Positions 33,455 through 46,244 of a DNA stretch of 64,000 nucleotides are shown in pieces. Under the pieces are notes generated by a model. The model saw nothing but the letters and a program-made list of their open reading frames with translations. It had not been told where the DNA came from and made no database searches. The number at the start of each line of letters is the position of its first letter. The stretch's first letter is position 1. The translations under genes were made by a program, and so were the position numbers. The stretch spans positions 19,410,508 to 19,474,507 of the forward strand of contig NC_034012.1 in assembly GCF_000346465.2 (NCBI RefSeq), in the 5' to 3' direction. Origin of the DNA: Prunus persica. Lineage: Eukaryota > Streptophyta > Magnoliopsida > Rosales > Rosaceae.

Positions 33455-36400
33455 ATGGCGTCCAGCTCCAGTCCTCAACGCCTTCTCCATCTGTTATCAC
33501 TCATCCTTCTTCTCTTCGCCTTTTGTACCATCGCAGAATCAAGCCAGGCACTCCTCGATTCACTCTCCACTTTCTGTATGGTTCCCGAGAAAAACAATAT
33601 AAAAAACAAAAAGTCTTTTAAGAGTGTTTTGATTATTTTGTTATTTCAACGTGTGTCAGTTTTGCGATGCTGGAATTGGATATGGCGAGTCAACATGTGG
33701 CGTTTCTTCGTCTTCGTCGACCAAGTTGTTGATCAAAGGCGGAACTGTAGTGAATGCTCATGAGATGGAGGTCGCTGATGTTTATGTGGAGGATGGAATC
33801 ATTGTTGCTGTTAGGCCTAATATTAAGGTACAATATTTCAAACTCTGTTTTCTTTGTTTCTTTTTCCAAATATTTTCGTTTCTGCAAATGGGGTGGAGGT
33901 TCTAGTTTTAGTTACTAGAAGTGGCTCGTAACTTCTTAAGTAGCAAGCTGATACTGGAGGTCTAGTTATAACTTGTAGATAGGATATTGAGATTGGTAGG
34001 TTTGATGTATATGCTTGATACTTTGGGGGCTTTACGTGCAGTGAAGGATGTGGGTTTTGCATTTTCTGCTAGTTTTCCAATCCTTCTGCGGACCTGTTTC
34101 CAACTAGTTTCTTTATTAGTTCTGGACTACTGGATCAATGCAATCCTCTGTCCCCGTTTCTTTTCCGACTGATTATAGGATGAGTTTTTAGAGTAAATTC
34201 ATCTCAATCAGTTTTATGGCGTGGGATTTAGGCACAGTGGATATGGTTATCTCTTTTCTTCCTTTCAGTCTTGTTATTTTTGGAGAAATTTGAGAGCTGG
34301 TTTTGTCATGGAAGGTAGTGGAAAAGATTATTTAAATTTTCGGTGTAAGGTTAGTTCCTCCGTATGTTCTAAGTTTTTTGTCGATGTGCTCTAATATTGG
34401 ATTGCCAATTGATGTGGTGTTAAAGAGAATATAGAAGTGTATATAAGGGACAAGGCAGCTCTTATTAAGAGTTTCATCCTGAGGTTTTCCAATCAAATCC
34501 ATGCAAAAGGAGTGCCTAGGATGTGATTGAGATTTCCTTGTGGATGAAATGTATGTGGTGTTGATTTTGGCATTAGGGAGGATGATTTGGCAAAAGCATA
34601 TTTTCAAAAGAATCATTTCATGATGAGGAAGAGGCTGCAGACGTGGTTAGTTATATGGTCTGGTCTATTCTAAAACCTCACTGGTTCCAAAGCTTGCAGA
34701 TTAGTCCTGATGCTTGTGGCAGAGTATCCTGTCTACTAAAGATTTTGGAAAAGTTGTAAAATGATCACTGATATTTTTTATTTCTTGCATAAACTTAAGA
34801 TGGTGGTCTAGGAAGCATGGATGTGCATGACCAGGAGATACCTATAGACAAATTCATTCTCCTGTAAATTAGTGTTTGAGAGAACATTAAAACTGATGAT
34901 TTTCAAACTATTTTCAGTTACGATATCATAAAATTAGAGAATGGAATACAATACTTCTTCCAAAATCTCATAAATCATGACATTATTAGTACAACCCCAC
35001 TAACTCTAGAATTTGGAGAAAAACTTTGGTTGCCGAAGATCAATCTTATATGAATTTGAATGAAATAGTAATTGCCCTTGCAATATCACAGAAAATGAAG
35101 GGCTCTGTATGTTATCCGATTTTGGGGGTATATATTTAATGAAATGAAAGCGTAATGGTCTTGATCTATATTACTCAGAGCGATGTAGAGAATGTTATCT
35201 ATCTAAATCACTTTTCATTTGTGCTGAGTTCTTTATCTCCTATTTTCTCTTTATATTATGTTTTATTTCTTTATGCTCTACTTGATTTGATGTCATATTA
35301 CCCCGTCTTCTTAAAAAAAATGCCATTGGCAGGTTGGTGATGATGTCACTGTGCTTGATGCCACTGGAAAGTTTGTCATGCCAGGTTAGTTTCGTACTAC
35401 ACCTATGTGATAGATTACTACAGATTTTAACTATTCGGAGTCGGGGGAGTCTATAACAAGGGACACAATGTGCAAGTCAGGAATAAAAGTTTTATGTTTA
35501 AAGCTCCCAATACTGTTTTCCGCACAGGCTTCACCTTTTGGGGTCTGTCATGTTGTTTCAAGCTACTGGTATTTGGATTCCTATTCTTCATTATTAAATA
35601 TCCCCTAATAGTGAAATTTGACAGTCATTCTTTAGGGCCAATCTGTGTTCTCTGAACTTTAATTTGTTTAACATTAACAGGAGGCATTGATCCTCATACC
35701 CACCTAGACTTTGAGTTCATGGGTTCAGAAACCATTGATGATTTCTTCAGTGGTCAGGCTGCAGCGTTAGCTGGTGGAACAACAATGCACATTGACTTTG
35801 TTATACCAGTTAATGGAAGTTTATTGTCAGGATTAGAAGCTTATGAAAAAAAGTCTAAGAAGTCCTGCATGGATTATGGTTTCCATATGGCAATTACAAA
35901 ATGGGATGAAGTTGTTTCAAAAGAAATGGAAATAATGGTCAATGAGAAAGGTTAGTCATATGTATTTCCAGGTTTTATTGAGTGAGCTTAATTGTTGGCC
36001 GTGCTAATTTTTATGAAATTTATTTGTATTTACAATTTGTAAACTTAATTCAGGTATAAATTCTTTCAAGTTTTTCATGGCATACAAGGGGGCTCTTATG
36101 ATCAATGATGAGCTTCTGCTACAAGGATTCAAAAAGTGCAAGTCTCTTGGTGCGTTAGCTATGGTTCATGCAGAAAATGGAGATGCTGCATATGAAGGAC
36201 AGAGAAGAATGATAGAACTTGGTATTACTGGTCCAGAGGGACATGCTCTTTCAAGGCCCCCAGTGGTAATTATAGAAATAGATTCATGGTGCAAACATAA
36301 CTTGGATAACATGAAAGTGTGGTTTTTTTTTTTTTTTTTTTTTTTTCCTATTGTGCAAACATAACTTTGATATTAATTAGTAATTATTAAATGTGCATCA

Positions 36401-39400
36401 TCTCCCTTCACATAGAGCATTTGTTATGCAGTAATATTTAATGCTGTTATTAATCTTACAATTCAATAGTACTTTATATTCCATATCTACCTGGTATGAA
36501 TATTTTATTTTTATTTATCAGTCCCTATTTTTAACGGCAAACTTTCTTCTGCAATCATGACATAGATATGGTAGCAATCCTAATTCTGGGTGAGGCTCTT
36601 GTTTCTTTCTTTGAAACTAAGAAGATGTTCTCGTTCTAACTATATTGGAAAAACTAGTTAAAAACTTTCTTAGAGATTGAGGAAAGATGCCCATCCAGTT
36701 ATGCTGTTTTCATGTTATCAGGTTGAACTTTTGTAAAAGAATTTGGTTTTGTGGCCTTTACTGTTTTAGAAAGACTACAAGAAGTAGGATACATGCTTCT
36801 AATCTGATCCCCTTTCCAGCTGAATGCAAAGTAATGATTGTCTAAAAATTGGTCCTTTCGTAATGAATATGCAATTATTTAAGCACATATCTTTTTATGC
36901 TGAAGTCATATTAATGGAAATTCATTTGTTATATTTGTTCTGTTGTTCTTTAAATTATCTAATAGTTATTTGCAAGTATGTTAATGAGCATATGATCAAT
37001 GTCTGATCCAACTTAAATAACAATGCAGCTGGAAGGAGAAGCAACTGCTCGAGCAATTAAACTTGCAGGTTTCATGAACACTCCCCTCTATGTAGTTCAC
37101 GTGATGAGCATTGATGCTATGGAAGAAATTTCTAAAGCTCGCAAATCAGGTTCTTTGTGTTTTACATTTCTTTCTCTGCTGGTAAATTTATTGGTCAGCA
37201 GGACTATATTTTTTCTTTTTTCGATTGGGGACTATCTTGTTTTTGATAACTAGAATTTCTACTATTTCATTGGTTTGTTTGTTTAGTTACAATTTGTGTA
37301 AGTAAGCACTAAACTCTCCTTTATTCTCAAAACTTTACATTAATTGCCTAAGTAAATAGCTTCGGCAGTTGGTCTTCATATACAACGACTTCATTCTCTA
37401 ACATTACCGTGTCATGTCGAAATCATGTTCAACCACCCTTTCCCAAAGTTCCATAATGTGATGTGGACTGACTCTGTATCACCTGTATTTTGTATCCTAA
37501 ATCAATGACAAACAGGTACCAAGTTCCAAAATAATTGATTTGTTGAAGTGGTGTCATAAAGAATATGCTGCAAGAGTTTATTATACCCAGCCAGAGTGCA
37601 TTTTAGCAACTGCAAAGAATTTCTTATCCAATTGTCAATTCTGATATGTGCCGTTTCATGGTAGCCTAGAGACCAAAAAGCTCAAATGAAGGCTAATAGA
37701 AAGAACACAATGAACAAGCTGGAAAAGAAAAAGAAAAAAAAAACTTATAGACAGACTTCCACAAATACATGTATTAATAAAGATAGATGAAGCTGATTAA
37801 GATGGCATATAAACTGTAGACATATTTCCAGACACAGTATCCTGTTTCTTTTTTATCATTTTGAAAAGGGGAAAAAAAAAAAAACTCTCTGAAACTGCAG
37901 GGCAGAAGGTTATTGGAGAACCAGTAGTTTCTGGGTTAGTGCTGAATGATTCTTGGGTTTGGGATCCTGACTTTATCACTGCCGCCAAGTAGGAGTCTGC
38001 ACTCTTTATTATATTCTTCTTTATTGAATTTTTTGATGTTCGATCAAATAGAGCTATGTTAAGCAAAGCCGTCTTCTGAAAATTCAGGTATGTCATGAGT
38101 CCCCCTATAAGGGCCGCAAGACATGGCAAAGCCCTTCAAGCTGCTCTTTCAATGGGAATTCTGCAGGTGTCTCTCTTATTCAACCTTATATAAGAATTAT
38201 CTGATTTGGTCCACATTGCTTCTTGGTACTGCAATGATTTACTTCAAAGTTTTGAAAGGATGGGGGGAACTAGTAAGGAGTTATTGTAAATGAAGAGACA
38301 AGTTTATGGGTTTCCCTTGACATTGTATTCAGAACCAGATTTTGATCAAACATGATGGGATATATTATTCAGCTGCCTAAACTTTTGTTTTTTTTTTTTT
38401 TGTGCCTATAATTTAGCTACCTGAACTTAATAGTGAACAAATTTGTTTTAAGAAAGTAGAAATTGACTTAGATTTTGCAATGTGCAGCTTGTAGGAACCG
38501 ATCATTGTCCTTTCAACTCAACGCAGAAAGCTCTTGGAATTGATGATTTCCGGAAAATTCCAAATGGTGTCAATGGTAGTCACAGAAATGGTCTTTGATA
38601 TTGTTCAACTAAGATATATTATCTGTTTTCTATGCCAATTTCAGTTTCTAATACTTAACACGGCAACTGGAAATTAGGTATTGAGGAGAGGATGCATCTT
38701 GTATGGGATACAATGGTGGTAAGCTGCCATAAAATTCCTGCTCATCCCTTAAATAAGCAGCTTAAATTAGAATCAGTGTTTTGGATAATCTTTTATGACT
38801 TTTAATTTCTGTGCATACTTTCAGGAATCCGGTCAAATTTCTGTTACTGACTATGTCCGGGTGACAAGCACTGAATGGTATTCTTGCAGCGAATTGTGTT
38901 TACTATAAATTCCCATTATGCTGCCTAAAGTACGTTAAAATGATTTCAACGTCCACAAAATTTTCAGTGCTAGGATTTTCAATATATATCCGAGGAAGGG
39001 AGCAATTCGTGCCGGTTCTGATGCAGATATAATTATACTCAATCCGAACTCAAGCTTTGAAATAAGTGCAAAGTCCCACCACTCTAGATCTGATACCAAT
39101 GTCTTCGAGGGATGGAGAGGGAAGGTAATATTTGTCACATAAAGGATTTTTTTTTTCCATAAGATAGTATGATATTACTTTACAATTAGGAAGCTACTGC
39201 TCCCTCTTTGGGGACACCTTGGTGGCTGTGATCTACAGACATGGCTGAGAAAAAACAAAAATGAGATGAGGTGTCTGAAATGACATATATTATATGTGTG
39301 TGTATTCCTAAGGATTTTTCGCCAGTTTTTCTCAAAAAAGGATGTTTAGCGTATTTAAATGGTGTTTTGAAGATAGATTTGGTTGCTCCATAGAATTTTG

Positions 39401-40250
39401 TTCTTTTCTGCTACCATTATTCTTGGTATTTTATTGGTGAATCAACAAGGTTGGTACCATAGTTTTGGCCTCACTTTATTCCTTGAGGAAGACCAAAAGA
39501 GGAGAACCATTATATTCCATATATAATGGCCCTCCTCACCCTCTCATCGCAACTCTCTTCGATTCACTCTCTCAAAAGTCTCTCATGCCTCAATGTAAAT
39601 ATAACACTCATTACATGCTGAAAACAGACGTGGATGTAGCACGAATTCAGTGAACCATGATAAATCTCGTGTGTTCTTGGTGTGATTATGTGATTCACGG
39701 TTTTTGAGTTCTATTCACAGTATTTTCATGGGAAAATCAACAGGTTCTAAGGAAGATTGTGGATTGTTATATCTTTTTAATTGTAGTTATATGCTTCCCT
39801 GTATCATCTTTCTAATTCTTTGCCCCCGTGTGTGGTATTTTTCCCTCAAACTTCTCTCCAGTTTGTACATACACAACAAAATATACTTGCATTCATAAAG
39901 TTTCATTCTTATACGTGTGTGTGTGGATTGAGCTTGTACAAAGCCTGTGCAATACTGTGCATGCATTGATGTGGCATTTTTATGGCATGCCAGACATTAA
40001 AAGTTCATATTACATTTTTTCTGGGAAAGGTTGAAGTGACAATGTTCTATTTTCGCAGGGAAAGGTTGAAGTGACCATTTCTGGTGGAAGGGTTGTTTGG
40101 TTAAATGATGAGTTGAAGGTTTTTCCTGGTTCTGGCAAGTACGTAGAAATGCGACCCTTCAGTTATCTTTTCAATGGAATTGGCAAGGCAGATGCAAAGT
40201 ATCTATCTTCTCTTAAAGCCCCTATAAAGCGTTTTAGAGCCACCACTTAA
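33455..40250 (+). CDS. PYD2: Dihydropyrimidinase, tandem copy 1 (13 exons, 537 aa)
   Basis: Exons: 33455-33547, 33660-33827, 35333-35384, 35681-35950, 36054-36265, 37029-37149, 37901-37988, 38088-38166, 38488-38575, 38678-38718, 38825-38877, 38968-39124, 40059-40250; all phases join. The enzyme hydrolyses dihydrouracil and dihydrothymine to N-carbamoyl amino acids, the second step of pyrimidine breakdown. Metal-site features are present: PHTHLD, the lysine block FKFFMAYKG (the lysine carbamylated in this family), [15 protein letters not shown] and the aspartate in GTDHC. Residues 1-31 are a hydrophobic signal-like segment ending SSQ, so entry into the endomembrane system is inferred. The first intron begins GC, not GT. 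Copy 2 has an ordinary GT at the same site. If the GC donor is not used the protein would lose its frame after exon 1. Otherwise intact. Confidence 0.93.
36318..36346 (+). repeat. Poly(T) tract in intron 5 of dihydropyrimidinase copy 1
   Basis: A run of about 28 T just inside intron 5. Copy 2 has a much shorter run (about 9 T) at the matching place near 49887. Confidence 0.9.
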
Positions 40251-41738
40251 AAAGCTCAGGTACTTCTTTCCTTTTCGACTATTATTATTTAAACTTGAGG
40301 TGTAAAAATGGACATGATGCTCCTGTATATATGGCAAATGGTTTGAATAATAAGATCAAAGTTTCTATTTTTTGTTTTACCATGTATGTGAATTCACTTT
40401 AAAGTCAATAAATAATATTCTTGTTGCAGTTTGCAGTTGGCAATTTATTTGAATGGATAAATATATATTAACCAACTTCACTTGTGTCATAACTTACTTT
40501 GTTAATGATATAGGCTGTTGACGATGTGTTACATTTGTTTAATGTAAGTGTTGGATTGCCTTAATTGAAGGCTCATTGTGTTGGCTTCATTTGAGGCTGG
40601 TTCTTTGTAGAGCATAATGCTATTGACCAGGAACACAATACCATGATCTTCTTATTCTTCTGACTTTTATTTCCAACTTGATTTCATGGCATTGTGCTAC
40701 TAAGAACCAATGCAGCTGCCCTCACGCCACCTTTCTCAGTCTCTCTTTACAGCCATCACTTGCCACCACCGTTCTCTCTCCCTCTGTTTCGACACTGGTT
40801 TCCATTTTCTTTAAAGTGCTTTCTTCCTAAAATCACTGGTTCAGAGAGAAGCACGAAATGTAAGCTCGCATTTCGTAGCATTGTTTCATAATATGGAGTT
40901 TAACCAACAGCCCCATCATTAGCCTACTGCATCTTTCCCATTTTTTTGATCCATCAAGCTTTTGCATCTTTAGCTATCATCGGTATTCTTTCATGTCCAA
41001 AAGGAAAGGGGATGTCTGGGAGCTGTTTCCTGGATTTGAAAGAGAGTACTTGGGTTCTTCCAATAACTAAACAGTATGTCATGACTGAATCTAACTGGGG
41101 TTTGCGGTGGTGGAGGAATTGGATTGGAAGAGTTCGAATATTTGATCCCAAATTTGAAATACAGTAGATGATGATGAGCGTACTTTGGACTACTGGAGTC
41201 TTTAACGTTATTTAAGTTAGGGGTATTTCTTGGGAAAAAAAGAAGATGAAGTTTTCTTGGTAAACTTTGTCTGCCTGCAAAGAAACTGAAGTATATATCT
41301 GTTCTTGTTATTGTTTATTCTTTGTATCCGTAACGCATGATTGGGAAAGACTTATTTTCCATGACTGCTTGAACCATGTTACACTGCTGCCACCACATTC
41401 GTGTTTACTGCTGTTATTTGGCCTTTGATATCAATTTGTTATTTATTTTTTATGGGGCCTTGAATAAAATCATGTCTAACGGTGGTGAGAGGTCTTGAAG
41501 GAGATGGGAGGAAGAGAGTTAGACAGGAGTGTAAGAGTCAGTTACAAACACTTGAGTAGAGATTTTAGAATTGAACAAAAGGTTTTTAATACTTGAGATA
41601 GATGACATCGTACGCGGCAGCAATGAAGATTACAGAGAGTTCGCTTTGGGCATCCTTGTGGGCTTCAGTTTCTTTAGATTTTGAGGACTGGTCCTTTTGG
41701 GAGGCTGTTGCTAATTAGTTTTGTTTCCGTTGACTTTG
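40251..41738 (+). other. 3' flank of dihydropyrimidinase copy 1
   Basis: Presumed 3' UTR and downstream DNA, duplicated at 55095-56846. A small reading frame at 40946-41167 is not conserved as protein: copy 2 is interrupted by a 220-bp insertion in the middle of it. No second gene is supported. Confidence 0.6.
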
Positions 41739-42034
41739 GTCCTACGTGACTGTTTCAGACTCTCTTGTTAGTCCATGACATGTGTGGTATTCTTTCATAC
41801 CCTGGAGCTTGTCCTTCAGGAAGGTTTTAATAAAGCCACTGTTTCGTGTCGTTCTATGAATGAATTCTATTTCTAAAAAAAATTAAAAAAATATAAGAAT
41901 GTGACGTTAAACACGAATAAAATCACAATGAAACATTTGGCAATTATATAGTTTTTAAATTGAAGGAATCAACAATTTTTTGCAATATAAGTATTTTTCC
42001 ACTAGCCGAAAGTCTCCATTACCTCATTTTCCAC
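41739..42034. other. Spacer start between the tandem copies
   Basis: Unique AT-rich sequence, nothing recognised. Confidence 0.5.
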
Positions 42035-43628
42035 TGCTCGATCTGGACCAAACTTGCAGGACATGTTTAGTAAATTTTGCCAAACCTATAGGAACTTTCG
42101 GATTATTAATCAGAGGTCATAGACCCCACGGGAAATCAGGTTGACCAATATGAGAATTTAATCGTATATTTAATCTCGGGTCTTTTTAGACCGTTCCACC
42201 TGTCAGAACTGTTGAAAATGGGCATAGGAACTTTCTTAAGTTACGTACACGCACTTTTAAGGCTGGGGGTCAGGGTTTTGATTAAATATTTGTGGTTGAG
42301 CTATTTTATTAATTAAATATTTTAATCGCTTAAATAGGTATTCGGGCTTCATTGAACCCGCAGGAAGAACCCTCGAAGGGTCAGGCTATATCGAACGCAC
42401 AGTGAATAGAATTTTGTTTTGTAAATGAATTTTATGCAGTAAAAGTTTTATTAATTGATCATAAATGAATTATATATGGTTTTTGCTTTCCAAGCATTTA
42501 GTTTGAATTCAAATACTTTTATAAAATTTTGTTTGTGTTTAAATGTGAATGGCTAGGAAAGTAGAAAAGGAAATGATAACATGATTTAAAGATTTAATGA
42601 GAAATAGTATTATAACTTTACAGGAAAGGTTTTTAAACCACCATAGGTACCCAAAATGTTGCCTTCGAATAAACTATTGCCTTCGGATATAATGATGTCC
42701 ACGGACATCCTAGTTGCCTTCGGTTGAGTCAGCGCGCGTTTGACAGTTGCCCCACGAGTCATAGAGATACGAGACCGTGAGGAGTGAGGAATGCGGCTCA
42801 GGTTGACCAAGTGTCTCCTGAGTTTTGAAGAGGAATGCGGCTCACTTTGTGTTTTCCGAGTTCTGCGAGGATGTGTCACTTATCTGACACTTGGAATTGA
42901 CGGTATGATGTGGGAAATAAATAGAAAATAATCATGGAATTGACGGATTTATGATGGGTACACCTAGGTGGAAATGAATTATTACTTTGCAATGCTTTTC
43001 AAATGGTTGTGATGAATTGATTGAATGTATGATATGTTATATGTATATAAATATGCATGCTTGATTTTTGTACAAATATAGAATATGGATTAAATGAATT
43101 TTCAAATGTTTTAACAGTGGGGTTAGTATGTTGATATTCTATTTTGCAAAAATTTCTTTTGTTCACTCACACTTTTAATGTTTTGGGCCCCCAGTCAGTA
43201 ACCGTGTACCAGAGCACCACCACCGGGCGATCATCACCCACCACTCATCCTTTTCAATTATGTAGGATATTCTACTGTAACCATACTACTTGTAAATTAA
43301 ATTAATTAGCATGCTCTAATATTGCCCTAGGATTTCTTTAAGGCCTAAGGCCACACAGAATTACTGTTGGATTGTGTGTATTCTAACATTGTGCATGCTG
43401 AACGATTGTGGATATATGAGTTGCATTTTGTACAGGTGAAAATTTTGGGAAACGAGCAATTTACAGGGGAGACTCTACTGAATTTTCGGCAGAAGTCAAA
43501 CCTTAAAAGAATTTGTGAGTTTTAGTTAGAAAGGCAATTTGGTCAAGTGTGCCCGGCACTTGCCAGGTGTTGGACATGCACAGGGTTCTGTGCAAATTCC
43601 AAAATGGAATTTGGGTTGGGTCCTGTCA
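42035..43628. mobile_element. 5'-truncated, diverged relative of the 3.35-kb LTR
   Basis: It aligns with roughly 17955-20241 of the solo LTR. Shared blocks are GCCCCACGAGTC, GCGGCTCAGGTTGACCA, ATTTACAGGGGAGACT, and the end GAATTTGGGT(C/T)GGGTCCTGTCA. The first 1.1 kb of the LTR is missing. Several insertions and deletions are evident, and the tandem-repeat part is shorter (two units at 42785-42875). Confidence 0.75.
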
Positions 43629-43639
43629 ACAGTTTTTTA

Positions 43640-44577
43640 TATAAACCATCGTGTTTTTACTACATACTTGTTATTTTGTTGATCTACCGTCGTATGATAC
43701 CAAAACCCAGAAAATAAATCTTAAAAAGTAATACAAATTTCAGACGATGGTAGTCATAGAACGACAGTCGTATAAAGGAAATAGAGACGACGATATTTAG
43801 AAATTAACGACGTGGATTCCTATAATGCTCATTGTGAAAAAACAGACGTGGGGTTTTTTTTTTTTTGGGGGTCAATTAAACTGATTTGGTTAGGTACAAA
43901 CAACCCGACGCTATATTCTACAATAACAGTCGTGGTAAATGTAACGAACTGGTAAATTACATTTACCACGACCGTTTATTTATACAGAACGTTGTCATGT
44001 ACTAACTTAATACGTCTTGAAATAGTAAAAGAGCGACGTGGATATTTTTACATTTAGACGTCGTTATCTACACTACTAGTGTCGTAGTTCGCTATAACTC
44101 TATACGACAGTAATGTTATAAATACCGTCGTAGTACATGAGGACGTCATACGTCGAGAAATTTATTTTTACTGTCATGGTATATGAAATTAATACGGCGC
44201 GGATTATGAGATTACCGACGTGAATTCCTGTAAAATTATACAACGTTGATTAAGAAGAGTTTGTCGTGGTTAACTACCAGTTAACAAGGCGACAGTTTAG
44301 GTAAAACGTCGTCTTTAATTTCTACGTTGGTAGCTTCATACCTACCGTCGTTGTTTTTTGGGGTTAAGAGTTTATGTCTGGAGAAAACATGTTTAACAAG
44401 ACGGCACTTTGTAAGTTTCAAGCGTCGTGTTCTAAAAATACCCCAACGGATCTCGATTTTTGAGGTGTTTAAGTTACTTATCCACGACAGTTTTTTATTA
44501 CCGTCGTCTTTCTAAACACAACGACGGTATTTATGTATTTCGTCGTTTTACGGTCGTCTTTTTCCATTTTTGTAGTA
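43640..44577. mobile_element. CACTA-like non-autonomous element or fragment with dense ACGACG-type motifs
   Basis: The right edge, read on the minus strand, is TACTACAAAAATGGAAAAAG; apart from the first base this is the CACTACAAAAA terminus of En/Spm elements. Across the 940 bp, words such as CCGTCGT, GACGACG, CGTCGT and ACGACGG recur more than 20 times in both orientations, as do the subterminal repeats that bind transposase in this superfamily. No left terminus could be found; it may be missing next to the LTR end at 43628. No coding sequence. Confidence 0.6.
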
Positions 44578-46244
44578 GCGATTGCATTCATAATTCATGC
44601 ATAAAGACAGTCAGCCACAAAGGCCAATACAAAATACAAAGAACCAAATAGGGAAGAGTCCACCTACAACACAATAATCACAAGGGGTTTATAAAAAAAC
44701 GGAAGAGCCCACCTACAACACGAAGCACACAAGGTGTAGGCCCACTTATACACAGAGCCACATAAATTGGAGCACAAAATCCACAAGCCTAGACAAATCA
44801 GGCAAAGGCCACAAGGCACAAAACTACAAACTAGAACTATAACCCTTTAACTCTCACAAGTAAAACCTACAAGTAGAGACTCCAAACATGCAAAAAATTC
44901 AAAAAGAGTTGATATACTTATTACAACTCAAAAAACTGCAACACACAACAAGAAAATAAAAGCTGATATGACATCACGTCGTCCCCAAGACAACCAAACA
45001 ACCAAAAAACTCAATCAAGGCGGCCAAGCACCAAAGTCGAACCAAGAAAAAGGGTAAAAGGCTCAATGAGGGGAAGGGTGGGGAGGAGGGCCAGGGAAAA
45101 GCTTGAGGGGATGGGCGAGGGGTGGAAGAGAGTGGGGAGAGAAAGGGAGGGAAAGGGGCGGAGAGGAAATGATATTGGAGAGGAGGAGGGGAGGAGAAGA
45201 AAGGAGAAGAGTGGAGAAATGGAGGCCACCGACCCCTAATGGGGACAACGATTGAAACTTTTCTCAGCTTAGGTTTTCTCTCTTAGTTCTTGCTAGTGGA
45301 TTACTTCCTAACTTGCTATAGGATGTGATAGCTGATAACTCGGTCAACTATTCCTAATCATTGGATGATTTAAAAACAAATCGAGTGGTGAAACTACCAT
45401 ACACACTATGATACATTTACCTACAAGTAATGGGAATAAGAAGAAAAAGGATGATTTTCCTTCTCAACTTTTCCTATGTTTAGTTACACATAAGGAATCA
45501 TTTAATACGAATGTCCAAAAATCATGAATCGGATAAACTAGGTTGTTCTTGTTGATATGATTCTCATCCTTTATTTATCACATTCATTTTCATTTTATTA
45601 CCATCACTTATAAGTAAACATGCCATGAGGATGAATGAATTGAAAATTACATAGAATTCTAAAATGACAGAAGTTAGATTTCCATCATTTCAATTTCTAG
45701 CAATTGAAGATTTCAGTGTTTGGATTTATGTATGTCGAATTTTGTAAATGGCACTATGGAAATTATGAAATAACGCTCATTTTGGAGGAAATTAAACTCA
45801 GGAATTTAATGTCCAAATTTCCACGATTACGCCGGTCATTTAATAAATTCCACATTTAAGTAGCCAAATAAGGGAATTGTCAATTTCTCACGTTAAATTC
45901 CCGATTTTTTAGCTAAATTTTGAGTTATTTTCCATCATCCAAAAAGAGGGTAAAAGAGAAAATGTTGGGGAAGGGGAGGAAAGCTAAAGCCTTGTGGAGT
46001 TGTTTGGAGAAAAGCAAAACAACAGTTGAGATGGGCAGCACCCACAAATTATAAAGCCTTAGAGAATCTCCAAAGGTTGACCAAAAAAAGAGAAGAAAAG
46101 TCCAAAGATTTGAAAAGTATAAAGCCCCAAAGGGCGCTCAAAGCCAAGAAGAGACTTTCAAGAGAGAGAGAGAGAGATCCACTCCCGCATTTCCAGACTT
46201 CCAGGATTGAAGTGAAGGAGTAAAGTTTTTCAAGCATCCAATCC
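44578..46244. other. Spacer before dihydropyrimidinase copy 2, including its own promoter
   Basis: 45060-45240 is a purine-rich stretch ending GGAGGCCACCGACCCCTAA, which closely resembles 61670-61750 in the retroposon at the right end of the window, so it may be a relic of the same family. The final kilobase is unrelated to the region upstream of copy 1 and must contain copy 2's promoter. An (AG)n tract lies at 46161-46177, 70 bp before the start codon. Confidence 0.55.

Larger units (their letters stand above)
33412..41738 (+). repeat. Tandem duplication unit, copy 1
   Basis: Alignable by eye with 46206-56846, including all introns and about 1.5 kb of 3' flank. The left edge is near TGAAGTGAAGGAG, only about 40 bp before the start codon. 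The right edge is near TTGCTAATTAGTTTTG. Upstream and downstream of these points the two regions are unrelated. Confidence 0.85.

Noticed and set aside
33455..33763. A 102-codon reading frame running through intron 1 of dihydropyrimidinase copy 1
   Set aside because: It leaves the conserved frame after exon 1; copy 2 shows a standard intron at the same place, so splicing is the better model.
40946..41167. A 73-codon reading frame in the 3' flank, partly matched at 55805-56083
   Set aside because: The match is due to the segmental duplication; copy 2 carries an insertion that changes the C-terminus and there is no known domain.
45011..45248. Pro/Ser/Leu-rich minus-strand reading frames
   Set aside because: Purine-rich simple sequence related to a retroposon head; no protein evidence.
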